From Thiohalocapsa sp. ML1 (GTDB lineage: Bacteria > Pseudomonadota > Gammaproteobacteria > Chromatiales > Chromatiaceae): a stretch of 64,000 bases of DNA. The stretch spans positions 1-64,000 of the forward strand of contig NZ_JABX01000027.1 in NCBI RefSeq assembly GCF_001469165.1, in the 5' to 3' direction. Of this stretch, positions 6,771-16,497 are shown piece by piece; the first letter of the stretch is position 1, and every line of letters starts with the position of its first letter. The translations under genes and the position numbers were made by a program. The notes under the pieces were generated by a model. It saw only the letters and a program-made list of their open reading frames with translations. It had not been told where the DNA came from and searched no databases.

Positions 6771-9041
6771 TCAGCGTCCCGGGCGCACCAGCCCGCCAAG
6801 GCCGATCTCCTCCAGCGCGTCCATCAAGAGCTGGCGCACGCAGGCGCCGGTCTCGCAGAAGAGCGCCTTGCGCAGGATCTCTTTGGCGCGGGTGCGGCTG
6901 ATGCTGCGCACGACGCCCTTCACGCGCAGCAGGCTGCCGGCGCTCATGCTGAGGCTGTGCACGCCCATGGCGAGCAGGAGCGGCGTTGCCCGCGGGTCGC
7001 CGGCCAGCTCGCCGCAGACGCTGACCTCGCGTCCATAGGCGCGCGCGGCCTCCACCACCTGGATCAGCGCTCGCAGCACGGCGGGGTGGAACACGTCGTA
7101 GAGCCCGGCGACGCGGGCGTTGTTGCGATCCACCGCGAGCAGGTACTGAATCAGGTCGTTGGTGCCGATGGACAGGAAGTCCACGCGGCGCGCGAGGGCC
7201 TCCGCCTGGTACACGGCAGCAGGGGTCTCGATCATGACCCCCACCGGCGGCAGCCGCACCGGATGACCCTCCTCGTGCAGCTCGTCGCAGGCGCGCTGGA
7301 TCAGCGCGAGGGCGTCATCGACCTCGTCGGTGTTCGTGATCATCGGCAGCAGTAGCTGCAGGTTCCCGAGGCCGACGTCGGCGCGCAGCATCGCGCGCAC
7401 CTGGGTCATGAAGATCTCGGGGTGGTCGCGGGTGATGCGGATGCCGCGCCAGCCGAGGAAGGGATTGGACTCCTCTACCGGGAAGTAGGGCAACGACTTG
7501 TCGCCGCCGACGTCGAGCGTGCGGATGGTGACGGGGCGCGGCGCGAAGGTCTCCAGCAACTGCCGATAGTGGTTGCGCTGCGTCTCCTCGCCGGGGAAGC
7601 GGTCGCGCACCATGAAGGGCAGCTCGGTGCGGTAGAGCCCGACGCCGGCGGACTCCTCGATGCCCAGCGGGCGCTGCTCCAGCACGAGGCCGGTGTTGAG
7701 GTAGAGCGGCAGCGCGAAGCCGTCGGTGGTCTCCGCCGGCAGGCCGCGCAGGTTGTCGAGCTCCGCGGAAAACGCCTGCTCCTCGACAATGAGTCGCCCG
7801 TACTCGGCGCGCACCAGCGCGGACGGCTGCACATAGACCCGGCCGCGGTAGCCGTCGACGATGAGCGGCCAGCCCTCCAGCCGGCTCACGGGCAGATCCA
7901 TGACGCCCAAGGCGGCCGGGATGCCGATGCCGCGGGCGAGGATCGCCACGTGCGACGACGCCGAGCCGCGGCGGCTCACCAGGCCGACCAGCGATTCCCG
8001 CGGCACCGCCGCGATCTGCATGGCGCTGATGTCGTCGCCGACGAGCACCGTCTGCCCCGGATAGTCCTCACCGGGGGTTGCCGCCGCGCCTTGTTGCAGG
8101 CGCAGCAGCACCTGCCGACCGAGGTCGCCGACGTCGGCGCCGCGCTCGCGCAGATAGGGGTCGTCGAGTCGGTCGAACTCGGCGACCAGGTTCGCGACCG
8201 TGTCGCGCAATGCGCCCTGTGCCCAGTTGCCGGCGCGGATGCGCGCGATGGTGTCGGCGACGAAGCTCTCGCTCTCGAGCATCAGCCGCCAGGCGCCGAA
8301 CAGGGCTTGGTCTTCGTCGCGCAGCGTGCCGCTCATGCGCTCGGCAAGGCGGCCGATCTCGGCGGCGACCGCGGCAACGGCTTGTTGAAACGCGGCCACC
8401 TCGGCGTCGGGGTCGGCGGCGGGCCGGTCCGGCACCGCTTCCAGGTCCGCGGGCGGATAGACCACGACGGCGGTGCCGATGCCCACACCGGGCGAGGCGG
8501 CGACGCCGGCCAGATGGCGGCTCGGCAGGCCCGGACCCTGGCTCAGCCGGCCCAGCTCGCCGTTGCCGCGGGCGAGCGCGATGGCCGCGGCCAACTGCAC
8601 GGCGAGGGTCACGACGAAGGTCACCTCGTCGTCGGCAAACCGCCGCGGCGCGCGCTGGCGCAGCACCAGCACGCCGAGCACCTTGCGGTGCTGGATGATG
8701 GGCACGCCCAAGAAGCCGTGATACTGATCGTCCCCGGTCTCGTTCAGCTTGAGATAGCAGGGATGGGTGTGCGCATCGTCCAGGTTGACGATGTCGGCGC
8801 GCTCGGCGGCGCGGCCGATGAGGCCGCGGTTCAGCGGCACCCGCACACGGCCGACAGCGTCGGGAGGGAGCCCGTCCGTGGCCAGCAGCACATGCTCGCG
8901 GCGGTCTGGGTCGGTGAGATAGACCGAGCAGACGTCGGCGCCGATGGCGTCCTTGACCTCGTGCACGAGCACGGCGAGCGCGGCGTCGAGTGACGGCGCC
9001 CTGTCGACGGCCTCAAGGATACGGCGCAGTGGGGCGAGCAT
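6771..9041 (-). CDS. ptsP: Phosphoenolpyruvate-protein phosphotransferase, nitrogen PTS enzyme I
   Basis: This is enzyme I-Ntr, which takes phosphate from phosphoenolpyruvate and passes it to NPr in the regulatory (nitrogen) PTS. The product has 756 residues: an N-terminal GAF domain (about 1-165), an HPr-binding/phosphohistidine region with the active-site His in SSHVAILARGIG, and a C-terminal PEP-binding TIM barrel (GVMIETPAAVY and a Cys-containing VCGELAGDPRATPLLL segment). The length is typical of PtsP (about 750) and distinguishes it from sugar enzyme I (about 575). rppH lies 63 bp upstream on the same strand, the conserved rppH-ptsP arrangement. Confidence 0.95.
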   Translation of the reverse strand: MLAPLRRILEAVDRAPSLDAALAVLVHEVKDAIGADVCSVYLTDPDRREHVLLATDGLPPDAVGRVRVPLNRGLIGRAAERADIVNLDDAHTHPCYLKLNETGDDQYHGFLGVPIIQHRKVLGVLVLRQRAPRRFADDEVTFVVTLAVQLAAAIALARGNGELGRLSQGPGLPSRHLAGVAASPGVGIGTAVVVYPPADLEAVPDRPAADPDAEVAAFQQAVAAVAAEIGRLAERMSGTLRDEDQALFGAWRLMLESESFVADTIARIRAGNWAQGALRDTVANLVAEFDRLDDPYLRERGADVGDLGRQVLLRLQQGAAATPGEDYPGQTVLVGDDISAMQIAAVPRESLVGLVSRRGSASSHVAILARGIGIPAALGVMDLPVSRLEGWPLIVDGYRGRVYVQPSALVRAEYGRLIVEEQAFSAELDNLRGLPAETTDGFALPLYLNTGLVLEQRPLGIEESAGVGLYRTELPFMVRDRFPGEETQRNHYRQLLETFAPRPVTIRTLDVGGDKSLPYFPVEESNPFLGWRGIRITRDHPEIFMTQVRAMLRADVGLGNLQLLLPMITNTDEVDDALALIQRACDELHEEGHPVRLPPVGVMIETPAAVYQAEALARRVDFLSIGTNDLIQYLLAVDRNNARVAGLYDVFHPAVLRALIQVVEAARAYGREVSVCGELAGDPRATPLLLAMGVHSLSMSAGSLLRVKGVVRSISRTRAKEILRKALFCETGACVRQLLMDALEEIGLGGLVRPGR

Positions 9042-9104
9042 GGCGTCAGGAACCGTGCAAACGCATCGGCGTTGCGTCGTGCTCGGCCGTGGGTGCTGTG
9101 TCCC

Positions 9105-9722
9105 TCAACGGCGGCGCTGCCGCAGGCCGCCGAGAAAGTGGGCGCTGCCGGCGCGCCGCTCGGCGTCCAGCCACGCGGCCAGGGCCGTGTCCTCCGCCGG
9201 GTCCGGCAGCGGTGCGCCTTCCGGATAGAGCAGCGGCGCGAGCTCTTGCAATGCCTGCGCGTAGACGTGCCGCTTGAAATACACGACCTCGCGTAGCGGA
9301 TGCCAGTAGCGCACCCAGCGCCAGGCGTCGAACTCGGGCTTCGCGGTGCGGTCGAGGCAGAACTCGTTCTCGCCACAATCCACGCGGAGCATGAACCAGA
9401 CCTGCTTCTGGCCGATGCAGGTGGGCCCGCAGCGTCGGCGGATGAAGCGCCGCGGCAGCCGGTAGCGCAGCCAGCCGTGGGTCGCGCCGAGCACCGTGAC
9501 TTGGCCGGCGCAGAGCCCAACCTCCTCCTCAAGCTCCCGGTACATGGCCTCCAGCGGCGTCTCATCCGACCGGATGCCGCCCTGGGGGAACTGCCAGGCG
9601 TTCTGGCCGATACGCCGTCCCCAGAACAGTCGGCGCTGCTCATTGGTCAAAATGATGCCGACATTGGGGCGAAAACCGTCCGGGTCGATCAAGGCGGCGT
9701 ACCTGTTTGAGTGCCACGGCAT
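9105..9722 (-). CDS. rppH: RNA pyrophosphohydrolase (Nudix)
   Basis: RppH removes pyrophosphate from the 5' end of mRNAs, which triggers RNase E-dependent decay. The Nudix box is intact ([20 protein letters not shown], then VGL), preceded by [10 protein letters not shown], and RPNVGIIL near the N-terminus is characteristic of RppH. The ATG at 9722 gives 205 residues. A TTG at 9692 would start directly at [12 protein letters not shown], matching the usual family N-terminus, and may be the real start. ptsP follows 63 bp downstream as in other gammaproteobacteria. Confidence 0.92.
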   Translation of the reverse strand: MPWHSNRYAALIDPDGFRPNVGIILTNEQRRLFWGRRIGQNAWQFPQGGIRSDETPLEAMYRELEEEVGLCAGQVTVLGATHGWLRYRLPRRFIRRRCGPTCIGQKQVWFMLRVDCGENEFCLDRTAKPEFDAWRWVRYWHPLREVVYFKRHVYAQALQELAPLLYPEGAPLPDPAEDTALAAWLDAERRAGSAHFLGGLRQRRR

Positions 9723-9831
9723 TTTTCCATAACCACACGCAACCGGGCAAATCCACAAGCATTTCAGTCTTTGCTGATATGGCCTGCTTCCGCTAAGGTT
9801 CGCGACCACCCTGCTCCAAGCGCCGACCATC

Positions 9832-10497
9832 ATGCCGCTCGCGATCTTCGATCTGGACAATACGCTCTTGTCGGGCGACTCGGATTACCTCTGGGGCCGG
9901 CATTTGGTGGCGCTCGGCGTGGTCGACGGTCCTGCCTACGAGGCCGCGAACGCCCGCTTCTACGCGGACTACAAGGCCGGCCGGCTCGACATCGACGCCT
10001 TCCTCGCCTTCGCGCTGCGGCCGTTGCGCGACAACGACCCGATCCTGCTCGCCGCCTGGCGGCAGGCCTTCGTCGAGACGGTGATCGCGCCGCTCATCGG
10101 CCGGCCGGCCCTCGACCTGGTGGCGCGCCACCGGGCGGCGGGCGACACGCTGCTCGTGATTACCGCCACCAACGCCTTCGTCACGGCGCCCATCGTGGAG
10201 CGCTTCGGCATTGCGCATCTGATCGCCACCGAGCCGGAGCGCGACGGCGATGGCTATACGGGCCGCGTCGCGGGCATCCCGGCCTTCCGCGAGGGCAAGG
10301 TCACGCGGCTGCAGGCCTGGCTCGCGGAGCAGGGCGCGGACCTTACCGGCAGTCACTTCTACAGCGATTCCATCAACGATCTCCCGTTGCTGGAGCGCGT
10401 CGACCATGCCGTGGCGGTGGATCCGGACCCGCTGCTGGCCGTTATTGCGTCGGAACGCGAGTGGCCGATCATCTCGTTGCGCGAAACGCCCGCCTGA
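9832..10497 (+). CDS. HAD-superfamily hydrolase, subfamily IB (SerB-like)
   Basis: The product is a 221-residue phosphatase of the HAD-IB group. Motif I is [14 protein letters not shown] near the N-terminus with nucleophile Asp7, motif II is the ITATNAF segment, and motif III/IV is [14 protein letters not shown] helical cap lies between motifs I and II. Related proteins dephosphorylate phosphoserine, histidinol phosphate or lysophosphatidate-like substrates; the actual substrate is unknown. The gene is divergent from rppH. The olsB-olsA lipid genes follow on the same strand 127 bp downstream, but a functional link is only a guess. Confidence 0.85.
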   Translation: MPLAIFDLDNTLLSGDSDYLWGRHLVALGVVDGPAYEAANARFYADYKAGRLDIDAFLAFALRPLRDNDPILLAAWRQAFVETVIAPLIGRPALDLVARHRAAGDTLLVITATNAFVTAPIVERFGIAHLIATEPERDGDGYTGRVAGIPAFREGKVTRLQAWLAEQGADLTGSHFYSDSINDLPLLERVDHAVAVDPDPLLAVIASEREWPIISLRETPA

Positions 10498-10624
10498 GCG
10501 CGCCGCGCCGTCACCGTTCCGTCATCATTCCCTCATCAGCCTGCAATGCCGATCCGCTATTCTGCTCAATTGGCCGGTCCATTGGCCGCGTTATTGGCCG
10601 AACAGCGAGCGATGGGGTGATTTC

Positions 10625-11392
10625 ATGGGGGTCAACGCGTCCGCACTCCCGGTCCGGCGGGGAGAGCGTTTGTTCGTGGAGCTGGCCGCTGGCCCGCAGG
10701 CCGTGCGCCAGGCGCAGGCGCTGCGCTACCGTGTCTTCGGGCAGGAGCTCGGCGCCAAGCTCAAGCACGGCCACCCGGGCCTGGACGTGGACGATTTCGA
10801 CGCCCATTGTCATCACCTCTTGGTGCGCGAGACCAAGACCGGCGCCGTCGTGGGCTGCACGCGGCTCCTGAACGGCGACGACGCCCGGCGCATCGGCGGC
10901 TTCTACTCGGCCGGCGAGTTCGACTTGGGACCGATCCCGAACCTGCCCGGCAAGCTGCTGGAGGTGGGGCGGACCTGCATCTCCGCGGAGTGCCGCGACG
11001 GCGCCGCCATCGCCGTGCTCTGGTCCGGCATCGCCGGCTACATCCAGATCCACAACATCGACTACCTGTTCGGCTGCGCCTCGGTGCCGCTCGGCGAGGG
11101 CGACCTGCAGGCCGCGGCCATCATGAACCGCATGCGCCGGCACGCGATGTCGCCGCCGACGCTCCGCGTCACGCCGCGGACGCCGTTGCTCTGCACCCAT
11201 GTTCCTGCAACCGTGCTGGATGCGCCGCTGCCGGCGCTGCTGAAGGCCTACGTGCGCCTTGGCGCGCGGGCCTGCGGCGAGGCCTGCCGGGATGCCGACT
11301 TCGAGGTGGGCGATATCCTGATGCTGCTCGACATCGGCGAGCTCAACCCTACCTATGCCAGACACTTTCTGGAGCGTGTCGGCGAGCATTGA
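10625..11392 (+). CDS. olsB: Ornithine N-alpha-acyltransferase, OlsB-like
   Basis: This is a GNAT-fold acyltransferase of 255 residues resembling OlsB, which transfers a 3-hydroxyacyl chain from acyl carrier protein to the alpha-amino group of ornithine, the first step of ornithine lipid synthesis. Features seen are LRYRVFGQELGA near residue 35, VGCTRLL in the central sheet, and LLEVGRTCISAECRDGAAI. The ATG at 10625 is preceded by a short AT-rich stretch and gives the expected length. The next gene is a lysophosphatidate-acyltransferase-like OlsA whose start overlaps this stop, so the pair supplies both steps of ornithine lipid formation at the inner membrane. Confidence 0.85.
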   Translation: MGVNASALPVRRGERLFVELAAGPQAVRQAQALRYRVFGQELGAKLKHGHPGLDVDDFDAHCHHLLVRETKTGAVVGCTRLLNGDDARRIGGFYSAGEFDLGPIPNLPGKLLEVGRTCISAECRDGAAIAVLWSGIAGYIQIHNIDYLFGCASVPLGEGDLQAAAIMNRMRRHAMSPPTLRVTPRTPLLCTHVPATVLDAPLPALLKAYVRLGARACGEACRDADFEVGDILMLLDIGELNPTYARHFLERVGEH

Positions 11393-12198
11393 ACGAGCGG
11401 CAACCATCGACCGCGCTGGCGCGGGCGCTCCGTCTGACGGAACATTTCTCGACCGGCGTCGTGCTCGCCGTGCCGGTCGCCGTGCTCGGCTTGCTCAAGC
11501 GCCCGCGGCCCTGGCTGCCGGGGCTGGTGGCCTGGTGGCACCGACGCCTGCTCAGGAGCCTCGCGGTGGGCGTGGAGGCGACCGGCACACCGGTGCAGGG
11601 GGCGCTGCTGGTGGTGAACCATGTCTCCTGGCTCGATATCCCGGTGCTGGGGAGCCTCGCGCCGGTGCGCTTCGTCTCCAAGCTCGAGGTCCGGCGGTGG
11701 CCCGTCGTGGGCTGGCTGGCCGACCTCGCCGGCACGCTGTTCATGCAGCGCGGCGCGCACCAGGCCACGGCGATGGCCCGGGTCATCGCCGCCGAGCTGC
11801 AGGCGGGCGCGACGGTCGCGATCTTCCCGGAAGGCACGACCGGCGACGGCCGCGAGCTCAAGCGCTTTCACGCCCGCCTGTTGGCGGCGGCGGACGGCGG
11901 GCAGGTGCCGATACAGCCGGTGGCCATCCGCTACGGCAACGGCGTGGAGCCGGACGCCATCGCGCCGTTCATCGGCGATGACAGTCTGTTGCCGCACCTG
12001 GGGCGCGTGCTGCGGCATCCTGAGCTCTGCGTGCGCGTAAGCTTTCTGCCGCAGCTAGACCCCGCGGGTCTCACTCGGCGCGCCCTCGCCGAGGCCGCCC
12101 GCGAGGCCATCGACCGGCAGTTGCGGGACTGGTCGAATGCCGCCTGCGGCAGCAGCGCGGCCACCCCGGACGCGCATGCCGCGGCCCGGACGTTCTGA
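11389..12198 (+). CDS. olsA: Lyso-ornithine-lipid/1-acylglycerol-phosphate acyltransferase, OlsA-like
   Basis: This is a PlsC-family O-acyltransferase of 269 residues that would add the second acyl chain to lyso-ornithine lipid. The HX4D motif is present as NHVSWLD, and the substrate-binding FPEGTTGDG follows about 75 residues later. A hydrophobic N-terminal segment (VVLAVPVAVLGLL) suggests membrane attachment. I chose the TTG at 11389 because it overlaps the TGA of olsB (ATTGA) and begins just before a well-conserved region; no ATG lies upstream of the family homology. Translational coupling with olsB is likely. Glycerolipid synthesis (PlsC) is the alternative role. Confidence 0.8.
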   Translation: MNERQPSTALARALRLTEHFSTGVVLAVPVAVLGLLKRPRPWLPGLVAWWHRRLLRSLAVGVEATGTPVQGALLVVNHVSWLDIPVLGSLAPVRFVSKLEVRRWPVVGWLADLAGTLFMQRGAHQATAMARVIAAELQAGATVAIFPEGTTGDGRELKRFHARLLAAADGGQVPIQPVAIRYGNGVEPDAIAPFIGDDSLLPHLGRVLRHPELCVRVSFLPQLDPAGLTRRALAEAAREAIDRQLRDWSNAACGSSAATPDAHAAARTF

Positions 12199-12233
12199 CT
12201 TTACGATTCTGGACAGCGCTCGGCGGACGCGTC

Positions 12234-13448
12234 ATGGACAATCAGCACGAACAACCTCTCCGTATCGCCGTCGTCACCGAGACCTTCCCGCCGGAGATCA
12301 ACGGCGTCGCCAATACCATGCAGCAACTGGTGACCGGCCTCGCGGAGCGCGGCCACCACCTGTTTTTGGTGCGCCCGCGACAGGTGACCGATCGTCGTCG
12401 CCGGACCCCGCGCGGGCATTTTCTGGTGCCGGGCCTGCCCATCCCCGGCTACCGGGGGCTGCGTTTTGGGCTCCCCGTGTACTGGCGCCTGCGCCACCTG
12501 TGGCTGCGCCTGCGCCCGGACGTGCTCTACGTTGCGACCCAAGGCCCCCTCGGCCACGCGGCGCTGAACGCGGGGCTCAACGCGTCGATCCCCGTCATCA
12601 CGGGCTTCCACACCCAGTTCCATCAGTACAGCCAGCACTATGGGCTCGGGCTGTTGACGCGTCCCATCGAGCAGACGCTCAGGAACTTCCATAATCGCTC
12701 GGACGCAACGCTGGTGCCGACGGCGGCGCTGCGCACACAGTTGCACGAGTCCGGGTTTCGCAACGTGCATGTGTTCAGCCGCGGCGTAGACACCGCGCTG
12801 TTCGACCCGGCCCGGCGCAGCGCCGCATTGCGCCGAGACTGGGGCTGTGAGCCGGACAGCCTGGTCGCGCTCTATGTCGGGCGCATCGCGGCAGAGAAGA
12901 ACATCCATCTCGCGCTCGAGACCATGGACGCGCTCGGCGCCCGCCTGCCGAGCCTGCGCTGCGTCCTGGTGGGCGATGGCCCGGAGCGCGCGCGGCTCGC
13001 CCGTAACCATCCCAATTGCCGCTTCGTCGGCGCCCGGGTGGGCGAGGAGCTGGCGGCGCACTACGCGAGCGGCGACCTGTTCCTGTTCCCGAGCCTGACG
13101 GAGACCTTCGGCAACGTCGTCACGGAGGCGATGGCGAGCGGGCTCGCGGTCTGCGCCTTCGACTACGCCGCCGCCCACGAGCACATCCACGCGGGCGTCA
13201 ACGGACAGTTGGTGCCGTTCGACGACGCCGAGCAGTTCGTCGCGCGCGCACTCGCGCTCGTCGAGCAGCCGGAACAGGTGCGTGCCATGGGCAAGGCCGC
13301 GCGCAGCACCGCAGCGGCGCTGAGCTGGTCACGCGTCATCGCCGGCGTCGAGGAGCGGCTGCGGGATGTCGTCGGCGGGCGCTCGGCGCGGCCCGCGCCG
13401 AAAGCGGTGGAGGCGGCAGAAACGGCGCCGTCGGGCAACGGGGTCTAG
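12234..13448 (+). CDS. Glycosyltransferase family 4 protein
   Basis: This is a retaining GT-B fold glycosyltransferase of 404 residues. The N-terminal domain begins RIAVVTETFPPEINGVANT, a signature shared with the alpha-mannosyltransferase/MgtA and SqdX-like lipid glycosyltransferases. The C-terminal domain has LYVGRIAAEKN, the LVGDGPERARL segment and the EX7E-type donor-binding region (SLTETFGNVVTEAMASG). It starts 35 bp after olsA on the same strand, so it may glycosylate a membrane lipid as part of the same lipid-remodelling unit. The donor and acceptor are not determined by the sequence. Its end is followed by microsatellite-like repeats. Confidence 0.85.
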   Translation: MDNQHEQPLRIAVVTETFPPEINGVANTMQQLVTGLAERGHHLFLVRPRQVTDRRRRTPRGHFLVPGLPIPGYRGLRFGLPVYWRLRHLWLRLRPDVLYVATQGPLGHAALNAGLNASIPVITGFHTQFHQYSQHYGLGLLTRPIEQTLRNFHNRSDATLVPTAALRTQLHESGFRNVHVFSRGVDTALFDPARRSAALRRDWGCEPDSLVALYVGRIAAEKNIHLALETMDALGARLPSLRCVLVGDGPERARLARNHPNCRFVGARVGEELAAHYASGDLFLFPSLTETFGNVVTEAMASGLAVCAFDYAAAHEHIHAGVNGQLVPFDDAEQFVARALALVEQPEQVRAMGKAARSTAAALSWSRVIAGVEERLRDVVGGRSARPAPKAVEAAETAPSGNGV

Positions 13449-13455
13449 CGAGTGC

Positions 13456-13550
13456 TCATCGAGATCGAAATCGCTATCGAAATCGCTATCGCTATCGAAA
13501 TCGAACCCAGTGGCTACCGATCCCGATCCCGATCCCGATCCCGATCCCGA
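13456..13550. repeat. Microsatellite-like arrays
   Basis: Immediately after the glycosyltransferase stop there is an imperfect run of ATCGAAATCGCT/ATCGCT units (13462-13504), then five or more copies of the hexamer CGATCC (13518-13550). They are pure intergenic simple repeats and differ from the heptamer array that follows. Confidence 0.85.
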
Positions 13551-13555
13551 AAGTG

Positions 13556-13620
13556 AGCCAAAGGGCCAAGGGCCAAGGGCCAAGGACGGCTCCCTCGGCC
13601 CTCGGCCCTCGGCCCTTATT
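13556..13620. terminator. Heptamer-array hairpin between convergent genes
   Basis: Three AGGGCCA heptamers on the left face three CCCTCGG heptamers on the right and can form a long stem with about one mismatch per seven bases. It sits exactly between the plus-strand glycosyltransferase and the minus-strand cobL, so it may act as a bidirectional terminator. A similar structure is found between tsaD and plsY. The terminator role is inferred from position and base pairing. Confidence 0.5.
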
Positions 13621-13626
13621 CCCGGC

Positions 13627-14934
13627 TCATCTGCAAACATCCATAAGCCCCGAAGGCTTTGTCGCCGCCAGCACCGTCACCGGCAGCGCCGGGCGCCAGG
13701 TCTCGAAGCGCCCGAGTGCTGCGGCATCTGCCACCTGCACGCGGGTCAGCTCGCCGCCGATGCGCTGGTGCAGCGCCACCAGCAGCGTCTCGGTCTCCAG
13801 CGTGACGGCGTTGGCGATGAGCCGCCCGCCCGGCCGCAGCGCGTCCCAGCAGCGCTCGACGACGCCGCCCGCGGTGAGCCCGCCGCCGATGAAGATCGCA
13901 TCGGGCGCCGGCAGGTCGGCGAGCGCCTGCGGCGCGCGGCCGGCGACGATGACCAGATCCGGCACGCCGAGGGCCGCCGCGTTCTGCTGGATCAGCGCGC
14001 CGCGCCCCGCGTCGGGCTCGATGGCGATGGCCCGGCAGCCGTCGCCGACGCGCAGCCATTCGATGGCGATGCTGCCGCAGCCGGCGCCGACGTCCCACAG
14101 CAGCTCGCCGGGCAGCGGCGCGAGGCGGCTTAAGGTTACGGCGCGCACGTCGCGCTTGGTGAGCTGGCCGTCGTGCGCGAAGGCGTCGTCCGGCAGCCCG
14201 GCGCGGCGCGGGCGCGGCGGCAACCCCGGTGCCGCCCGACACTGCACGGCAATGAGATTGAGCGGGTCGACGTCGATCTCCGGCCAGGCGTCCGCGCTGG
14301 CGTCGATGCGCCGCTCGGCCGGGCCGCCTAAGCGCTCGAACAGCGTCATTGCGCTGCTGCCGAAGCCGTCGCCACGCAGCAGCGCGGCCAAGAGCCCCGG
14401 CGTCTCCCGATCCGCCGACAGCACAATGAGCCGCGCCCCATCGGCCAGATGCAGCCGCACCCGCGCGAGCCCGAGCAGCCGGTCCGGCGCCACCGGACGC
14501 AACACGCGCAGGTCCTGGAGCGGCCAGCCGAGCCGAGCCGCCGCCAGCGACGCGGAGGACACCGCCGGCAGCACCTCGTATTCGCCGGGCGCGAGCCGCT
14601 CGGCCAGCTTTGCGCCCGCGCCGAACCACATCGGGTCGCCGCTCGCGAGCACGCAGACGGGCGCGCCCCGCAGCGCCAGCACGGCACTGAACCCAACGTC
14701 GAAGGGCTGCGGCCAGGGCTCGCGGCGCTGGCCCTCGCGCTGGCCCGGCAGCCGCTCGGGCAAGAGCTTGAGGTGGCGCTCGGCGCCGAAGACCACGGCG
14801 GCCCCGGCCACGGCCGCGCGCGCCGCCTCGCCGAGGCCGGCGAGCCCGTCCTCGCCGATGCCGACGACGCACAGCCAGGGGCCGGCGGGCGCCGGGTCGG
14901 ATTGCAGGTTGATTGACATAGATAGCGATTCCAT
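13627..14934 (-). CDS. cobL: Precorrin-6Y C5,15-methyltransferase (decarboxylating), CbiE-CbiT fusion
   Basis: CobL methylates the corrin ring at C5 and C15 and removes the acetate carboxyl at C12 to give precorrin-8. The 435-residue protein is a fusion: an N-terminal tetrapyrrole methylase domain (CbiE, about 18-215; VVGIGEDGLAGL and VLASGDPMWFGAG) and a C-terminal class I methyltransferase (CbiT, about 235-435) with the SAM motif WDVGAGCGSIAIEW. The start could also be the ATG at 14919 (MSINLQSD). It is divergent from cobH-cobI-cobJ. The form is that of the oxygen-dependent pathway, where CbiE and CbiT are one polypeptide. Confidence 0.93.
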   Translation of the reverse strand: MESLSMSINLQSDPAPAGPWLCVVGIGEDGLAGLGEAARAAVAGAAVVFGAERHLKLLPERLPGQREGQRREPWPQPFDVGFSAVLALRGAPVCVLASGDPMWFGAGAKLAERLAPGEYEVLPAVSSASLAAARLGWPLQDLRVLRPVAPDRLLGLARVRLHLADGARLIVLSADRETPGLLAALLRGDGFGSSAMTLFERLGGPAERRIDASADAWPEIDVDPLNLIAVQCRAAPGLPPRPRRAGLPDDAFAHDGQLTKRDVRAVTLSRLAPLPGELLWDVGAGCGSIAIEWLRVGDGCRAIAIEPDAGRGALIQQNAAALGVPDLVIVAGRAPQALADLPAPDAIFIGGGLTAGGVVERCWDALRPGGRLIANAVTLETETLLVALHQRIGGELTRVQVADAAALGRFETWRPALPVTVLAATKPSGLMDVCR

Positions 14935-15049
14935 CGGGCGCCGCGCTGGTGGATACCGGCGCCAGCCGCTACAGTTACGCGTTTTCGCGCATCATCGCGT
15001 GATCGGGCCGCGCCAACGCGCCGCCGCCACGCCGCCGAAGACCCCGCAG

Positions 15050-15694
15050 ATGCTGCCATACAACCGCGACGCCCACGCCATCTACCGCGAATCCTTCGCG
15101 ATCATCCGCGCCGAGGCGGACCTCTCGCGCATCCCGCCGGACTTGGAGCCGCTCGCGGTGCGGGTGGCCCACGCCTGCGGCATGCCGGACGTCATCGATG
15201 ACCTGGTGTTCTCCGACGGCGCCGGCCGCGCCGGGCGCGCCGCGCTGCAACAGGGCGCCGCGCTGCTCTGCGACGGGCGCATGTCCGCCGAGGGCATCAC
15301 CCGCGCCCGGCTGCCGGCGGACAACGCCGTCATCTGCACGCTGCAAGACCCGCGCGTGCCGGCGCTCGCCAAAGCCCACGGCAACACGCGCACCGCCGCC
15401 GCGCTGGAGCTGTGGCGCGAGCATCTGGCCGGCGCGGTCGTCGTCATCGGCAACGCGCCCACGGCGCTGTTTCGGCTGCTGGAGATGCTGGACGACGGCG
15501 CGCCCCGACCGGCGCTGATCCTGGGCTTTCCGGTCGGCTTCGTCGGCGCCGCGGAGAGCAAGGCCGCGCTCGCCGAGGACAGCCGCGGCGTGCCCTTCGT
15601 GACGGTTCGCGGGCGCCGCGGCGGCAGCGCGATGGCGGCGGCGGCGGTCAACGCGCTCGGCATTGAGTCATCGACCGGGCATCGCGCCGCATGA
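15050..15694 (+). CDS. cobH: Precorrin-8X methylmutase
   Basis: CobH moves the C11 methyl group to C12 to give hydrogenobyrinic acid. The product has 214 residues, the family length. Conserved features include YESFAII-like [14 protein letters not shown] near the N-terminus, the catalytic-His region [11 protein letters not shown], and the glycine-rich [15 protein letters not shown] and [12 protein letters not shown] segments. The ATG at 15050 fits the family N-terminus ([16 protein letters not shown]). Its stop overlaps the ATG of cobI by four bases (ATGA), indicating an operon with translational coupling. Confidence 0.93.
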   Translation: MLPYNRDAHAIYRESFAIIRAEADLSRIPPDLEPLAVRVAHACGMPDVIDDLVFSDGAGRAGRAALQQGAALLCDGRMSAEGITRARLPADNAVICTLQDPRVPALAKAHGNTRTAAALELWREHLAGAVVVIGNAPTALFRLLEMLDDGAPRPALILGFPVGFVGAAESKAALAEDSRGVPFVTVRGRRGGSAMAAAAVNALGIESSTGHRAA

Positions 15695-16497
15695 GCCCGT
15701 TCGACGCGCGCCCGGACCCGCTTCGGCTGCCGGATGGACAAGCGGCCGCCCCGACCACGCGGTCCGTGGCCGTCGGCCGGCTCATCGGCATCGGCGTCGG
15801 CCCGGGCGACCCGGAGCTGCTGACCCTGAAGGCGCTGCGGCTGCTGCGCGCGGCGCCCGTCGTCGCCTATTACGCGGGGCCGAAGAAGCGCGGCAACGCC
15901 TTCACGACGGTGCAGGATTATCTGCGCGAGGAGCAGATCCTGCTGCCGCTGATCTACCCGGTCACGGGTCGCATCCCGGCGCCGCCCTTCGACTACGAGG
16001 GCGTCATGAGCCGTTTCTACGACGCCTCCGCCGAGCGCATCGCCGCGCATCTGGCCGCCGGGCGCGACGTGGTGACGCTGTGCGAGGGCGACCCGTTCTT
16101 CTACGGCTCCTTCATGTACCTGCACGACCGGCTGTCCGGCCGCTTCCGTGCCGACGTGGTACCCGGCGTCTGCTCCGTCGTTGCAAGCGCCGCGGCGCTC
16201 GGCGTGCCGCTGGTCTACCGCGACCAGAGCATGCTCGTGCTCGCCGGCACGCTGCCGGAGGACGAGCTCGCGCGGCGCTTGGCCGACGTGGACGCGGCGG
16301 CGATCATGAAGCTCGGCAGCAACTTCGCGAAGGTGCGCCGGGTGCTGAGCCAACTCGGTCTCGACACGCGTGCGCTGTACGTGGAGCGCGCGACCATGAC
16401 GGATGAGCGCATTCGCCCGCTGGCCGACGTCGACCCGGCGACCGTGCCCTACTTCGCCATGGTGCTCTTGCCCGGCGCGCGGTGGCAGGGCGCGTGA
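15691..16497 (+). CDS. cobI: Precorrin-2 C20-methyltransferase
   Basis: CobI uses S-adenosylmethionine to methylate precorrin-2 at C20, giving precorrin-3A. The tetrapyrrole methylase motifs are [20 protein letters not shown] (about 31-50), [14 protein letters not shown] and [19 protein letters not shown]. There are about 30 extra residues before the core, so an internal start is possible, but the ATGA overlap with cobH supports 15691. It is followed by cobJ with a four-base GTGA overlap. Confidence 0.93.
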   Translation: MSPFDARPDPLRLPDGQAAAPTTRSVAVGRLIGIGVGPGDPELLTLKALRLLRAAPVVAYYAGPKKRGNAFTTVQDYLREEQILLPLIYPVTGRIPAPPFDYEGVMSRFYDASAERIAAHLAAGRDVVTLCEGDPFFYGSFMYLHDRLSGRFRADVVPGVCSVVASAAALGVPLVYRDQSMLVLAGTLPEDELARRLADVDAAAIMKLGSNFAKVRRVLSQLGLDTRALYVERATMTDERIRPLADVDPATVPYFAMVLLPGARWQGA

